A stretch of 36,462 nucleotides of DNA from Clostridia bacterium (GCA_017396515.1 JAFQLV010000049.1:1-36462); one strand, 5' to 3'. Positions 6,010 through 13,473 are shown, counted from the first letter of the stretch. Numbers and translations are program-made. Notes: generated from the letters alone by a model not told the origin.

Positions 6010-6594
6010 ATGAAAGCTAAAGAAAAGCTTCCTGAAGGATATAGAGAAATTTTTAGTGTGGATTTGCAGAAAAACAAAAAGACGGCGCTGCTTATTAATG
6101 TTATAGCTATTGTTATTTCGGTTGCTATGGCGGTACCCGCACACTTTTATATTCCTATAAGCACTCTTTTCGATATGGAAAAGGGAATAGGTAATTACAT
6201 CTTAAGATTTGCCGTTATTATGATTTCAATGTTCGCGTATATAATTTTACACGAAGCAGTGCACGGAATAACAATGAAGTGCTACGGTACAAAGAAAATA
6301 AAGTACGGCTTTACAGGGCTTTATGCTTTTGCAGGCAGCGACGACTACTATGATAAAAGTAGCTATATTGTTATTGCTCTGGCTCCCGTTGTTGTGTGGG
6401 GAATTGTTATTGCCGCTGTCAATGCCTTTGTCAGCCCCGAATGGTTCTGGGTTGTATATTTTCTTCAGATAGCCAATATTTCAGGCGCCGCAGGAGATAT
6501 TTATGTCACGACTAAATTTGCCCGCTTCCCGAAAGATATTTTAGTCAGCGACAGCGGAGTCGGAATGACAGTTTATTCAGCTCAGGACAAATAA
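6010..6594 (+). CDS. DUF3267-type membrane zincin-like protein, 194 aa
   Basis: Putative membrane-embedded metallopeptidase. Helix 1 is about residues 25-45 and helix 2 about 63-82. Helix 2 ends in the zinc motif HEAVHG (81-86, H81/E82/H85), as in DUF3267 proteins. Helices 3 and 4 follow at about 118-138 and 145-165, and the block ANISGAAGDIYV (155-166) offers Asp163 as a possible third ligand, in the manner of M50 proteases. The start at 6010 has GAGGTGAT at ideal spacing; an upstream in-frame start at 5905 would precede the promoter. A 36-aa ORF follows 71 bp on and may share the transcript. Function in this family is unknown. The attenuator-like leader upstream could influence it by read-through. 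Confidence 0.75.
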   Translation: MKAKEKLPEGYREIFSVDLQKNKKTALLINVIAIVISVAMAVPAHFYIPISTLFDMEKGIGNYILRFAVIMISMFAYIILHEAVHGITMKCYGTKKIKYGFTGLYAFAGSDDYYDKSSYIVIALAPVVVWGIVIAAVNAFVSPEWFWVVYFLQIANISGAAGDIYVTTKFARFPKDILVSDSGVGMTVYSAQDK

Positions 6595-6665
6595 TTAATG
6601 TGTATTTAATGTCCCTGATATAAAATGTAATTATCGAAATATAAAGAAAAAGGGAGAATGATAAA

Positions 6666-6776
6666 ATGAGAGAAAAACTATCTAAGCTTCCCACAAACAG
6701 TCCCCTTATAAAAAAGCCTTTTGGAGGACTTACGGCAAATATGCTGATTCTTTATCTGATAAAATATTTCGCATAA
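6666..6776 (+). CDS. Small protein, 36 aa, C-terminal hydrophobic segment
   Basis: An ORF of 36 codons starting at ATG 6666, with GGGAGA 9 nt upstream. The N-terminal half is basic (MREKLSKLPTNSPLIKKPFG), and the C-terminal half (LTANMLILYLIKYFA) is hydrophobic, enough for a short membrane helix. It lies between the DUF3267 gene and a shared terminator, so it is probably co-transcribed with that gene. I do not recognise it. It could be a real membrane micropeptide or the remnant of a longer gene; the good ribosome binding site favours translation. Confidence 0.45.
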   Translation: MREKLSKLPTNSPLIKKPFGGLTANMLILYLIKYFA

Positions 6777-6789
6777 TACATAGTAAAAG

Positions 6790-6818
6790 AAGCTCTCAGT
6801 CGGTGTGGCTGAGAGCTT
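6790..6818. terminator. Bidirectional terminator between the small ORF and the MerR operon
   Basis: AAGCTCTCAG (6790-6799) and CTGAGAGCTT (6809-6818), a perfect 10-bp stem with a 9-nt loop. The minus strand continues into TCTTTTAC, so it can end the leftward MerR operon as well. Confidence 0.7.
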
Positions 6819-6823
6819 TGAGT

Positions 6824-8086
6824 TTACCATTCAAGATTTAAATAGCGGGGACTGAATTTTATGCTTTCGTCTGCATTGAAGTCATAGTAGTGGTAAGTAA
6901 CAATATATCTTACAGTGCTTGTTTCGTCATTATAAGCAAATATAGTATAATAATAACGGGTACTCCAATTTTCTTCCTCGGTGTCTTTATAATAGAGACA
7001 TTGCCAATCGCCCTTTGTTTTTGTAGCGGTGATTTCACCCATATCATTGAGATACTTTTTCTTTTCTTTCTCATATATGCTACTACCAAATGAATTATCA
7101 TCAGGTAATTTCCATTCAGCTATGATTTCGTAAAATCCCTCATCGTCAAGAAAATCGGAACGGTAGTGTTTATAGTAATATTTTGTAGTCTTAGGATATG
7201 TGTCGGGCAAATCAAGAAAAATGCTCAGCTCATGGTCTTCTCTGGCGTTGTAGGGAATGCTTTTCGGCATAAAGTCCTTGACATAATCTCCTATACCGTC
7301 GGTTATCATGTAATCTGCAGGGTCGGTAGTTTTTGAATAGAAATCAGGGTACATAAGGGTGATTATTGATGTATAGCCGCAAACCCAAACTAAAAAAGCC
7401 AAGAAAACGCAAATGAAAAATGATCTTGTCCGTCTCTTATGTACACATTCATTTCTTTTTATGTGTTTATACTTATGAATGATATAAATGCTTATGACAA
7501 TGGCAAGGAAATACACCAGGAACTTTAAAAAGGCATAAAGATCAACTCTTAAGGTGGGGTAAAGAAAACCGTAATTAAAATGTGCGCAAAGCATACAGTA
7601 AAGAGCAGCAACTGCTACCAAGGAAAGTGCGATTGCGGCAAGAAATGTAAAAATGAATTTCTCTGCCTTTTCTGCAGGGGTGAGATTTGTGTCCTCTGCC
7701 GGGACAGATTTATCTGCGGTGAAATTGTTGAGAGCATTGCATATTGTGGTAACATCTATTTTTTCTTTTTCTAAAACAAGCTTCAGGCGTTCAACAGTCT
7801 CACTGTCTGACTTAACCTTTTCAGAAAGTTCGCCTATCATATTACTTACTATATCGGGAGCCTTTGTAATGTCTGAAAAAAGCTCTTTTATCTGAGCTAT
7901 TGAAAACCCTGCCTTTCTCAGCGTGGCAATGTTTTTAAGGGTCTCAACATCATCTTGGGTGAAGTCTATATTTTTTCTGCCTGCATAATTTTCATTGCAA
8001 GAGGGCGACACAAGACCGTTTTCAATATATAATCTGATGGCTCTGTCGGTGAGGCTTGTTTCGGTTATAACATCTTTGATTTTCAT
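6824..8086 (-). CDS. Membrane-bound MerR-family regulator, paralog C (last in operon), 420 aa
   Basis: One-component transcription factor. Residues 1-70 form a MerR-type winged HTH (ITETSLTDRAIRLYIENGLV, then the NIDFTQDDVETLKNIATLRK helices). Residues 75-130 are a charged helix like the MerR dimerisation coil. Three predicted membrane helices (about 145-167, 184-204, 222-246) follow the positive-inside rule, leaving residues 247-420 outside. The outside domain starts with SKTTDPADYM, contains KGDWQCLYYKD and IFAYNDET, and ends in Trp. Residues 1-133 match paralog A except G11S, while the outer domain resembles paralog B. AAAGGAGGTAC precedes the start. It is third in the operon, 27 bp after paralog B, and ends at a terminator. 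The ligand is unknown; I know of no characterised relative with this layout. Confidence 0.8.
   Translation of the reverse strand: MKIKDVITETSLTDRAIRLYIENGLVSPSCNENYAGRKNIDFTQDDVETLKNIATLRKAGFSIAQIKELFSDITKAPDIVSNMIGELSEKVKSDSETVERLKLVLEKEKIDVTTICNALNNFTADKSVPAEDTNLTPAEKAEKFIFTFLAAIALSLVAVAALYCMLCAHFNYGFLYPTLRVDLYAFLKFLVYFLAIVISIYIIHKYKHIKRNECVHKRRTRSFFICVFLAFLVWVCGYTSIITLMYPDFYSKTTDPADYMITDGIGDYVKDFMPKSIPYNAREDHELSIFLDLPDTYPKTTKYYYKHYRSDFLDDEGFYEIIAEWKLPDDNSFGSSIYEKEKKKYLNDMGEITATKTKGDWQCLYYKDTEEENWSTRYYYTIFAYNDETSTVRYIVTYHYYDFNADESIKFSPRYLNLEW
7688..8086 (-). repeat. Near-identical 399-bp head block, copy in paralog C
   Basis: Codons 1-133 here and at 10635-10237 (paralog A) are almost identical in DNA, with roughly a dozen mostly silent differences by eye. 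Similarity stops abruptly after the E-D-T codons. Paralog B shares only the first 63 or so codons (9400 to about 9212). The sharp edges and silent changes point to duplication followed by gene conversion. Confidence 0.8.
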
Positions 8087-8113
8087 AAATGTACCTCCTT
8101 TGTTGAGGGTTAT

Positions 8114-9400
8114 TTACCAGTGAAGCTTTAAATAGTGGGGGAGAATCTCATTTGCAGAATCTACAGGATCCTTAATATTTCGGTTGACATAAATAAAACG
8201 CAGTGTTTCTGTTTCATCGTTATAGGCAAATATTCTGTACTGATACCTTTTTGACCAGTTTTTTTCGGAAGAATCATCATAATAAACACATTGCCAATCA
8301 CCTTTGGTTTTAATTGTTACAGATTCGAGTTCGTGAAATCTCATATTAAGATATTCTTCTTTATATTCGTCGTAGTATTTATCAAAATCAGAATTCTTTT
8401 TATATTTATCAAGGAGCTTCCATTCGGTATATATTTCCGTAAATTCATTACCGCCAAAGAATTCATCAAAATATTTATAATAATACTTTGTGCTATCGGG
8501 ATATGTATCGGGAAAATTGAGCAGTAACCAGGGAATGAAGTGATCGTAAGTTGCATAGTCGTGTATTTCTGTGGGGAAAAAGGATGTGATATCCTCTGAT
8601 TGTGCATGCTTGTCAATTACAAGATAATTTTTTGGTGCTGTGGTTTTGGAGCAGGCATCGGGAACGAAAATTGACCATACAGTTAAAAAGAAAAAGGAGA
8701 TTGACAAAAGTGTAGCGACAACTGTGATTGAAATGTTTTTTGCCAGCCGTTTTTTTCTTTTTATCAGCAGTGATTTTTTGCGATAAGTAAGCAACAGATA
8801 TATGCAGCTTAAAACTACAAAAAGAACAATAAAGAGCCTTAGAAAGAAAAGCGAATTTAAAAGTACAGACGGATACATATAATCAAAGTTTGTTTTGCAG
8901 ATAAGCGTAATATAAAGAACACAGCCGAATATATAAATCAGCCCTACTGAAGCTAAAGCAGTGAAAAAGTATTTTTCAAATTTCTCTCCTAATGTGAAAT
9001 TTATATCAGATGTAGGCACAGCTTTTTCCTCTGTCACACTGTTGAGGCTTTCGCATATGACCTCCATTGTAATGTCTTCTTTTACGGCAACAGCTTCTAA
9101 CTTTTCAAGAACAGCCTTATTGCTTTGGATTTCCTGAGAGGTTTTTTCCATAAACGCCTCTAAGGCTTTTCGGCATGGTTCATCACCGAGGCGAATCTGT
9201 TTTATCTCGTTTATTGAAAATCCTGCCTTTCTCAGTGTGGCAATGTTTTTAAGGGTTTCCACATCATCTTGGGTAAAGTCTATATTTTTTCTGCCGGCAT
9301 AGTTTTCACTGCAGGAGGGCGACACAAGACCGTTTTCAATATATAATCTTATGGCTCTGTCGGTGAGGCCTGTTTCGGTTATAACATCTTTGATTTTCAT
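8114..9400 (-). CDS. Membrane-bound MerR-family regulator, paralog B (middle), 428 aa
   Basis: Same architecture as its neighbours. The MerR winged HTH (1-63) is almost identical to paralogs A and C (N31 is Ser here), but the following helix (64-130, from NEIKQIRLGDEPCRKALEAF on) is quite different, so its dimer interface may not match theirs. Membrane helices lie at about 144-168, 183-205 and 223-247. The outer domain (250-428) begins with SKTTAPKNYL, contains KGDWQCVYYDD and IFAYNDET, and ends in LHW; it is clearly related to the outer domain of paralog C. ACAAAGGAGGTACAAAT precedes the ATG. There are 26 bp to paralog A upstream and 27 bp to paralog C downstream, with no promoter in either gap. 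Sensing role inferred from topology. Confidence 0.8.
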   Translation of the reverse strand: MKIKDVITETGLTDRAIRLYIENGLVSPSCSENYAGRKNIDFTQDDVETLKNIATLRKAGFSINEIKQIRLGDEPCRKALEAFMEKTSQEIQSNKAVLEKLEAVAVKEDITMEVICESLNSVTEEKAVPTSDINFTLGEKFEKYFFTALASVGLIYIFGCVLYITLICKTNFDYMYPSVLLNSLFFLRLFIVLFVVLSCIYLLLTYRKKSLLIKRKKRLAKNISITVVATLLSISFFFLTVWSIFVPDACSKTTAPKNYLVIDKHAQSEDITSFFPTEIHDYATYDHFIPWLLLNFPDTYPDSTKYYYKYFDEFFGGNEFTEIYTEWKLLDKYKKNSDFDKYYDEYKEEYLNMRFHELESVTIKTKGDWQCVYYDDSSEKNWSKRYQYRIFAYNDETETLRFIYVNRNIKDPVDSANEILPHYLKLHW

Positions 9401-9426
9401 ATTTGTACCTCCTTTGTCGAGAGTTT

Positions 9427-10635
9427 TTACCAGTCATATGATGAAACAAGGTTATCTTTCCGAGGTGCACCTTTCAGGGAGGTCTGACCGTAATGACATA
9501 TAAAACGAACACATTTATAAAAATCGTTATAGGCAAAAACAGGTGTATAATTTGAAGGTGCATGTTCGTGTTCATCTCTGTAGAACACAATTGACCAGTC
9601 TGCAAATTTCTGGGTTTCAGGTTCTGTTACACTGTCCGTAGGTTTGAATGTTTTATATTGTTTTATAAATTGCTCATAATCCGCATCATTGAGCCAAAGC
9701 TCAAGATATACTATAGTTCGGGGTGGTTCATGGGATATTTTAGGGTCTTTGTAGAAATAACTGTATTCGGCAGATTCATATTCAGGTAAGCTTTCAGGTA
9801 AAAATTCTGCCAAAGCTTCTTCGGCTTTTTTATCGTCAAAAATCATATAGTTATCAATATCGGTTGTTTTTGAAACAATTAATGCTTCTTCTCCGTAAAA
9901 GTGAAGTGCAGGGATCATCATATTTAAACCAACGGAGCATATTAAAAGAATTACAGCTAAAATAACAGAAGTAACGGCTTTTATTTTCTTAGCTTTTTTA
10001 TTTATATATTTTTTACGGTTATAAGAGAAAATGAAATGCAAAGAAAGAGCTATAGGTATTACAGGAATAAGAAGAAAAATAAATGTAAAAGATTCGTATT
10101 TAGGATAAAGATATGTGCTTAAATCTCTGAATTCAGGGGAGAGAAAGCTGATTAAAAAAGGCAGGTTGTAAATAATCATCAATATGCCGAATGCGGGAAA
10201 AGCTATTCGCAAAATACGGTTAACAAGGCTCGGTTCTGTATCCTCTGCCGGGACAGATTTATCTGCGGTGAAATTGTTGAGAGCATTACATATTGTGGTA
10301 ACATCTATTTTTTCTTTTTCTAAAACAAGCTTCAGGCGTTCAACCGTTTCACTGTCTGACTTAACCTTTTCAGAAAGTTCGCCTATCATATTACTTACTA
10401 TATCGGGAGCCTTTGTAATGTCTGAAAAAAGCTCTTTTATCTGAGCAATTGAAAATCCTGCCTTTCTCAGCGTGGCAATGTTTTTGAGGGTCTCAACATC
10501 ATCTTGGGTAAAGTCTATATTTTTTCTGCCTGCATAATTTTCATTGCAAGAGGGCGACACAAGGCCGTTTTCAATATATAATCTTATGGCTCTGTCGGTG
10601 AGGCCTGTTTCGGTTATAACATCTTTGATTTTCAT
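9427..10635 (-). CDS. Membrane-bound MerR-family regulator, paralog A (first in operon), 402 aa
   Basis: First gene of the three-gene operon. Residues 1-70 are the MerR HTH, 75-130 the charged dimerisation helix, and 1-133 match paralog C except for one residue. Membrane helices are at about 141-166, 183-206 and 218-245, with the basic loop NRKKYINKKAKKIK (206-219) inside. The outer domain (250-402) keeps the entry motif SKTTDIDNYM and the core ADWSIVFYRD/FAYND, and ends in DW. Otherwise it has diverged strongly from B and C and lacks their PDTYPxxTKYYYK segment. AAAAGGAGGTAC precedes the start. The promoter at 10699-10669 has the long spacer and internal dyad typical of MerR-controlled promoters, so autoregulation is likely. 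Family firm; signal unknown. Confidence 0.82.
   Translation of the reverse strand: MKIKDVITETGLTDRAIRLYIENGLVSPSCNENYAGRKNIDFTQDDVETLKNIATLRKAGFSIAQIKELFSDITKAPDIVSNMIGELSEKVKSDSETVERLKLVLEKEKIDVTTICNALNNFTADKSVPAEDTEPSLVNRILRIAFPAFGILMIIYNLPFLISFLSPEFRDLSTYLYPKYESFTFIFLLIPVIPIALSLHFIFSYNRKKYINKKAKKIKAVTSVILAVILLICSVGLNMMIPALHFYGEEALIVSKTTDIDNYMIFDDKKAEEALAEFLPESLPEYESAEYSYFYKDPKISHEPPRTIVYLELWLNDADYEQFIKQYKTFKPTDSVTEPETQKFADWSIVFYRDEHEHAPSNYTPVFAYNDFYKCVRFICHYGQTSLKGAPRKDNLVSSYDW
10237..10635 (-). repeat. Near-identical 399-bp head block, copy in paralog A
   Basis: Partner of the block at 7688-8086. Both encode the HTH, the dimerisation helix and the linker, ending at the same codon just before the first membrane helix. 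The swap point is therefore the domain boundary. Confidence 0.8.
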
Positions 10636-10668
10636 GTTTGTACCTCCTTTTGGTGCTTTGGTACACTA

Positions 10669-10699
10669 ATATTACAGTTTTACCCAAGGTTAATGTCAA
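10669..10699 (-). promoter_or_regulatory. MerR-type promoter and operator of the triple-regulator operon
   Basis: Minus strand: TTGACA (10699-10694), a 19-bp spacer and TAATAT (10674-10669). The spacer carries the dyad TTAACC-ttg-GGTAAA (10693-10679). A 19-bp spacer with a central dyad is the hallmark of promoters that MerR proteins activate by DNA distortion. This is the only promoter I see for the three genes. Confidence 0.75.
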
Positions 10700-10816
10700 T
10701 AGATTTCTGAAAATTTGTTTTATATTTTTTTGGCGGCGTAGAATATTGTTTTTCGGGAAATTTAAACCGCGTACAAAAATATTATATATCACATTGAAAG
10801 AACTTCTGTTAACACA

Positions 10817-10845
10817 TTGAAAATGCTTTAGGAATATGATATAAT
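10817..10845 (+). promoter_or_regulatory. Promoter of the cysteine synthase gene
   Basis: TTGAAA (10817-10822), a 17-bp spacer and TATAAT (10840-10845). A second copy of CACATTGAAA at 10790-10799 lies 23 bp upstream. No T-box or S-box structure is evident in the short leader. Confidence 0.75.
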
Positions 10846-10888
10846 ATGCGAGATTTTGTATGATTGGTTTTATTTGGAAGTGATGCAT

Positions 10889-11815
10889 ATGATATGTGAC
10901 AATATTTTAGAGGCTATGGGCAACACGCCTCTTATAAGACTGCGTAATATGACAGGGGAAAACGCTGCAGAAATTCTTGTTAAATTTGAGGGCCTCAATG
11001 TGGGCGGCTCAATAAAAACACGCACTGCCTATAATATGATAACAGATGCCGAAAACAGGGGGCTTATTAATAAAGATACCGTAATTGTTGAGCCTACAAG
11101 CGGAAATCAGGGCATAGGTCTTGCTCTCGTGGGTGCAGTCAAGGGCTATAAGGTGAAAATTATTATGCCTGATTCTGTCAGTGAGGAAAGAAAAAAATTG
11201 GTTGAGCATTACGGTGCACAGGTTATTCTTGTTCACGATGAGGGCAATATAGGTGAGTGTATTGACAGATGTCTCAGGCTTGCAATAAGAATAAGCGAGG
11301 AATATGAAAACCATTTTGTTCCCCATCAGTTTGAAAACCCTGCCAATGCTGAAATTCAGCGCAGCGCAACGGCAAAAGAGATACTTTCTCAGGCAAGCTG
11401 CAGAATTGACGGCTTTTGTGCCGGCATAGGCACAGGCGGCACCATAACGGGTATTGGCGAAACCTTGAAGGAAGCTAATCCTGATATGCTCATATGGGCG
11501 GTGGAGCCCGAAAATGCGGCTATTCTTTCAGGGGGCTCTATCGGTACGCACCTGCAGATGGGCATTGGCGACGGACTTATCCCTGCCATTTTAAATCAGC
11601 AGATATATGATGAAGTATGCGTTGTAAGTGATGAGGAAGCCCTTGAAACGGCAAAGGCTTTAGCTTCAAGAGAAGGCATAATGTGCGGTATCAGCAGCGG
11701 CACAAATGTTGCTGCGGCAATTAAGCTGGCTGAAAAGCTCGGCAAGGGCAAGACAGTTGTTACAATACTTCCCGACACGGCGGAAAGATATTTTTCCACA
11801 CCGCTGTTTGGCTAA
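10889..11815 (+). CDS. cysK: Cysteine synthase (O-acetylserine sulfhydrylase family), 308 aa
   Basis: PLP-dependent beta-family enzyme expected to make cysteine from O-acetylserine and sulfide in the cytoplasm. Seen: LEAMGNTPLIRL (7-18); the PLP lysine in GGSIKTR (Lys43); the substrate loop EPTSGNQGIGLA (68-79, with Gln where most CysK proteins have Thr); the phosphate loop GIGTGGTITGIG (179-190); GISSGTN (267-273); and LPDTAERYFSTPLF at the end. Length is normal. The usual S-[IV]-K-D-R is S-I-K-T-R here, so another amino-acid substrate within the family is possible. I chose ATG 10889 because GGAAGTGAT is 8 nt away; the ATG at 10883 is too close to it. Monocistronic. Confidence 0.85.
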   Translation: MICDNILEAMGNTPLIRLRNMTGENAAEILVKFEGLNVGGSIKTRTAYNMITDAENRGLINKDTVIVEPTSGNQGIGLALVGAVKGYKVKIIMPDSVSEERKKLVEHYGAQVILVHDEGNIGECIDRCLRLAIRISEEYENHFVPHQFENPANAEIQRSATAKEILSQASCRIDGFCAGIGTGGTITGIGETLKEANPDMLIWAVEPENAAILSGGSIGTHLQMGIGDGLIPAILNQQIYDEVCVVSDEEALETAKALASREGIMCGISSGTNVAAAIKLAEKLGKGKTVVTILPDTAERYFSTPLFG

Positions 11816-12056
11816 ATTAAATGCAAAAAGCTGAATGCAAAGTGACCTATCTGTCAAAACAAAAATTTGTTTTGACATCTTTTCTTCCAGAAACGGGCAC
11901 CCTTTTGTCTGCTTTGCAGACATTTCCCCTAACAGGGGAATAACCTTTCAGGGGAGACAAGGCTATGGTAGCACCTGACGGTGCGTTTTATTGCAGAATT
12001 GTGGTTGCGGGAAAATTTTTACCGATAAATAATTTGTAACCGCAGAGGGAGTTGGG
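11816..12056. repeat. Gene-free stretch with several hairpins; possible degraded repeat copy E1
   Basis: Between cysK and the methyltransferase gene (352 bp) there is a terminator, GTCTGC-ttt-GCAGAC near 11910, CCCCT-aac-AGGGG near 11926, and GCACC-tgac-GGTGC near 11980. The stretch ATAACCTTTCAGGG near 11941 resembles ATAACCTGTCAGGG at 28304 in another spacer, and GAATGC near its start recalls the GAATGCG repeats at 16723. It is probably a decayed copy of an interspersed repeat. No coding capacity is apparent beyond a possible 8-codon ORF at 12057. Confidence 0.4.
11852..11883 (+). terminator. Terminator after cysK
   Basis: Perfect 12-bp arms TGTCAAAACAAA (11852-11863) and TTTGTTTTGACA (11866-11877), followed by TCTTTTC. 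AT-rich, but well placed 36 bp after the stop codon. Confidence 0.55.
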
Positions 12057-12083
12057 ATGAGATGCCGGCTCTGTAGATTATAA
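12057..12083 (+). CDS. Possible 8-codon leader ORF (MRCRLCRL)
   Basis: ATG 12057 follows AGAGGGAG at good spacing. The ORF ends 9 bp before the terminator stem at 12092. A weak promoter-like pair lies upstream near 12005-12033. Its order (mini-ORF, terminator, structural gene) repeats the design seen at 5.6-5.9 kb. Low confidence. Confidence 0.25.
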   Translation: MRCRLCRL

Positions 12084-12091
12084 AAGTTTGA

Positions 12092-12131
12092 CGGCAAGCT
12101 TCTTCTATAGGGAGGCTTGCCGATTTTTATT
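12092..12131 (+). terminator. Terminator or attenuator before the methyltransferase operon
   Basis: CGGCAAGC (12092-12099) pairs with GCTTGCCG (12115-12122), extended by three more pairs, then ATTTTTATTT. It overlaps the -35 of the next promoter, so upstream transcription stops exactly where the new unit begins. Confidence 0.7.
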
Positions 12132-12145
12132 TAATGTGATATTAT
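12117..12145 (+). promoter_or_regulatory. Promoter of the four-gene methyltransferase-trmO operon
   Basis: TTGCCG (12117-12122), a 17-bp spacer and TATTAT (12140-12145), with the ATG 23 bp later. The -35 is only a fair match and lies in the terminator's 3' arm. Confidence 0.5.
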
Positions 12146-12167
12146 AGATATATGGCAGGTGAAGAAA

Positions 12168-12818
12168 ATGGAAAGACTCGAAGAAATGTCAGAGTTTTTT
12201 GCGGCAAGACTTTCTGAATATGACGAACATATGCTGTCTTGCGTTGAGGGATGCCGTGAGGGATATATAAAAATGGCAGAGCTTGTGCCGAAAAACGCAA
12301 AAACACTCCTTGACCTTGGCTGCGGAACAGGTCTTGAGCTATATGAAATCTTTAAACGCATACCCGATATGGAAGTGACAGGTGTCGACCTGACGGCGGC
12401 TATGCTGCAAAGGCTCAGGGAAAAATATCCCGACAAGAAGCTCAAGCTTATCTGCGGTGATTATTTTACGGTGCCTTTTGGCAGAGACTTTGACTGTGCC
12501 ATATCTTTTCAGACCATGCACCATTTCAAAAAAGATAAAAAGGCAGAGCTTTATAAAAAGATATATTCTGCGCTTGCTGATAAGGGCGTTTATATTGAAT
12601 GTGACTATATGGTCCTCACTCAGCAGGAAGAAGACCTTTGGTTTGCAGCAAATGACAGAATAAGAAAAGAGCAGGGCATAGGCGATGATGAGTTTTATCA
12701 TTATGACACGCCCTGCACAATTGATAACCAGATTGCACTTTTTAAAGGGGCAGGCTTTAAAGATGTGAAAATGACTTTCAGACAGGAAAACACAACAATG
12801 CTGATTGCGAGGAAATAA
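12168..12818 (+). CDS. Class I SAM-dependent methyltransferase, 216 aa
   Basis: Cytoplasmic methyltransferase of unknown substrate. The Rossmann SAM motif is LLDLGCGTGLEL (47-58), followed by the acidic ribose-binding strand VTGVDLT (70-76), motif III-like LICGDYFTVPF, and DFDCAISFQTMHHF, where the loop after beta-4 ends in the small-molecule-type M-H-H. The C-terminal part carries a lid-like insert ending in NTTMLIARK. It resembles ubiquinone/menaquinone-type or small-molecule O/C-methyltransferases rather than rRNA enzymes. ATG 12168 has GGTGA 5 nt upstream; an in-frame GTG at 12159 is possible. First gene of an operon with a HAD phosphatase 3 bp downstream, a glycerophosphodiesterase-like gene and trmO. 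The operon gives no clear substrate clue. Confidence 0.8.
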   Translation: MERLEEMSEFFAARLSEYDEHMLSCVEGCREGYIKMAELVPKNAKTLLDLGCGTGLELYEIFKRIPDMEVTGVDLTAAMLQRLREKYPDKKLKLICGDYFTVPFGRDFDCAISFQTMHHFKKDKKAELYKKIYSALADKGVYIECDYMVLTQQEEDLWFAANDRIRKEQGIGDDEFYHYDTPCTIDNQIALFKGAGFKDVKMTFRQENTTMLIARK

Positions 12819-12821
12819 ATT

Positions 12822-13460
12822 ATGTATGATACTATACTTTTTGATTTAGACGGCACCTTAACAGACCCGGGTCTTGGAATAACAAACTCTGTTGCTTATG
12901 CTCTCAAGAGGTACGGCATAGAGGTGCAGGACAGAAAGAGCCTTTACTCTTTTATAGGACCGCCTCTCAGTGACTCCTTTATGAAATATTACGGCTTCAG
13001 CGAGGAAAAGGCCATGGAGGCTATAGGCGTTTACCGTGAATATTTCAGAGATAAGGGGCTTTATGAAAACGAAGTTTATGAGGGCATAAGAGAGCTGCTT
13101 GAAAAGATAAAGGACTCAGGCAGAAAAATTGTTCTTGCCACATCTAAGCCTGAGGAATTTTCTGTAAGGATATTGGAGCACTTTGACCTTATGAAATATT
13201 TCGACGTGGTGGCAGGTGCATCAATGGATGAAAAACGCAACAAAAAGGGCGATGTTATAAAGTATGCTATGGAAAAGGGCGGCTTCACAGCCCATAAGGC
13301 AATTATGATAGGCGACAGAGAGCACGATGTTTTAGGCGCAAAGGAAAATGGCCTTCCGTCAATAGGTGTGCTTTACGGTTACGGCAGTGAAGACGAGCTT
13401 AAAGCCGCCGGGGCAGATTATATAGCTGCTGCGGTTGAAGATATTTATGCATTGCTGTGA
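12822..13460 (+). CDS. HAD-superfamily phosphatase, Gph/PpaX-like, 212 aa
   Basis: Mg-dependent phosphatase with catalytic Asp8 and acid/base Asp10 in LFDLDGTLTD (6-15). The helical cap includes FIGPPLSDSF (44-53), typical of phosphoglycolate-phosphatase-like subfamily IA. Motif II is ATSKP (106-110), motif III is the Lys in KKGDVIKYA, and motif IV is MIGDREHDVLGAK (162-174) with Asp165 and Asp169. Length is standard. The ribosome binding site GAGGAA lies in the last codons of the methyltransferase gene, so the two are translationally close. Substrate could be phosphoglycolate, a nucleotide or a sugar phosphate; sequence alone does not decide. Confidence 0.85.
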   Translation: MYDTILFDLDGTLTDPGLGITNSVAYALKRYGIEVQDRKSLYSFIGPPLSDSFMKYYGFSEEKAMEAIGVYREYFRDKGLYENEVYEGIRELLEKIKDSGRKIVLATSKPEEFSVRILEHFDLMKYFDVVAGASMDEKRNKKGDVIKYAMEKGGFTAHKAIMIGDREHDVLGAKENGLPSIGVLYGYGSEDELKAAGADYIAAAVEDIYALL

Positions 13461-13473
13461 GAGGTGAAGGGAT

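Noticed and set aside
6824-10635. The three MerR genes as an assembly duplication artefact
   Set aside because: The C-terminal halves differ strongly and the shared heads carry several silent changes, so these are real paralogs.
10846-10888. T-box or SAM riboswitch before cysK
   Set aside because: The leader between promoter and start is only about 40 nt and has no terminator or conserved riboswitch motif.
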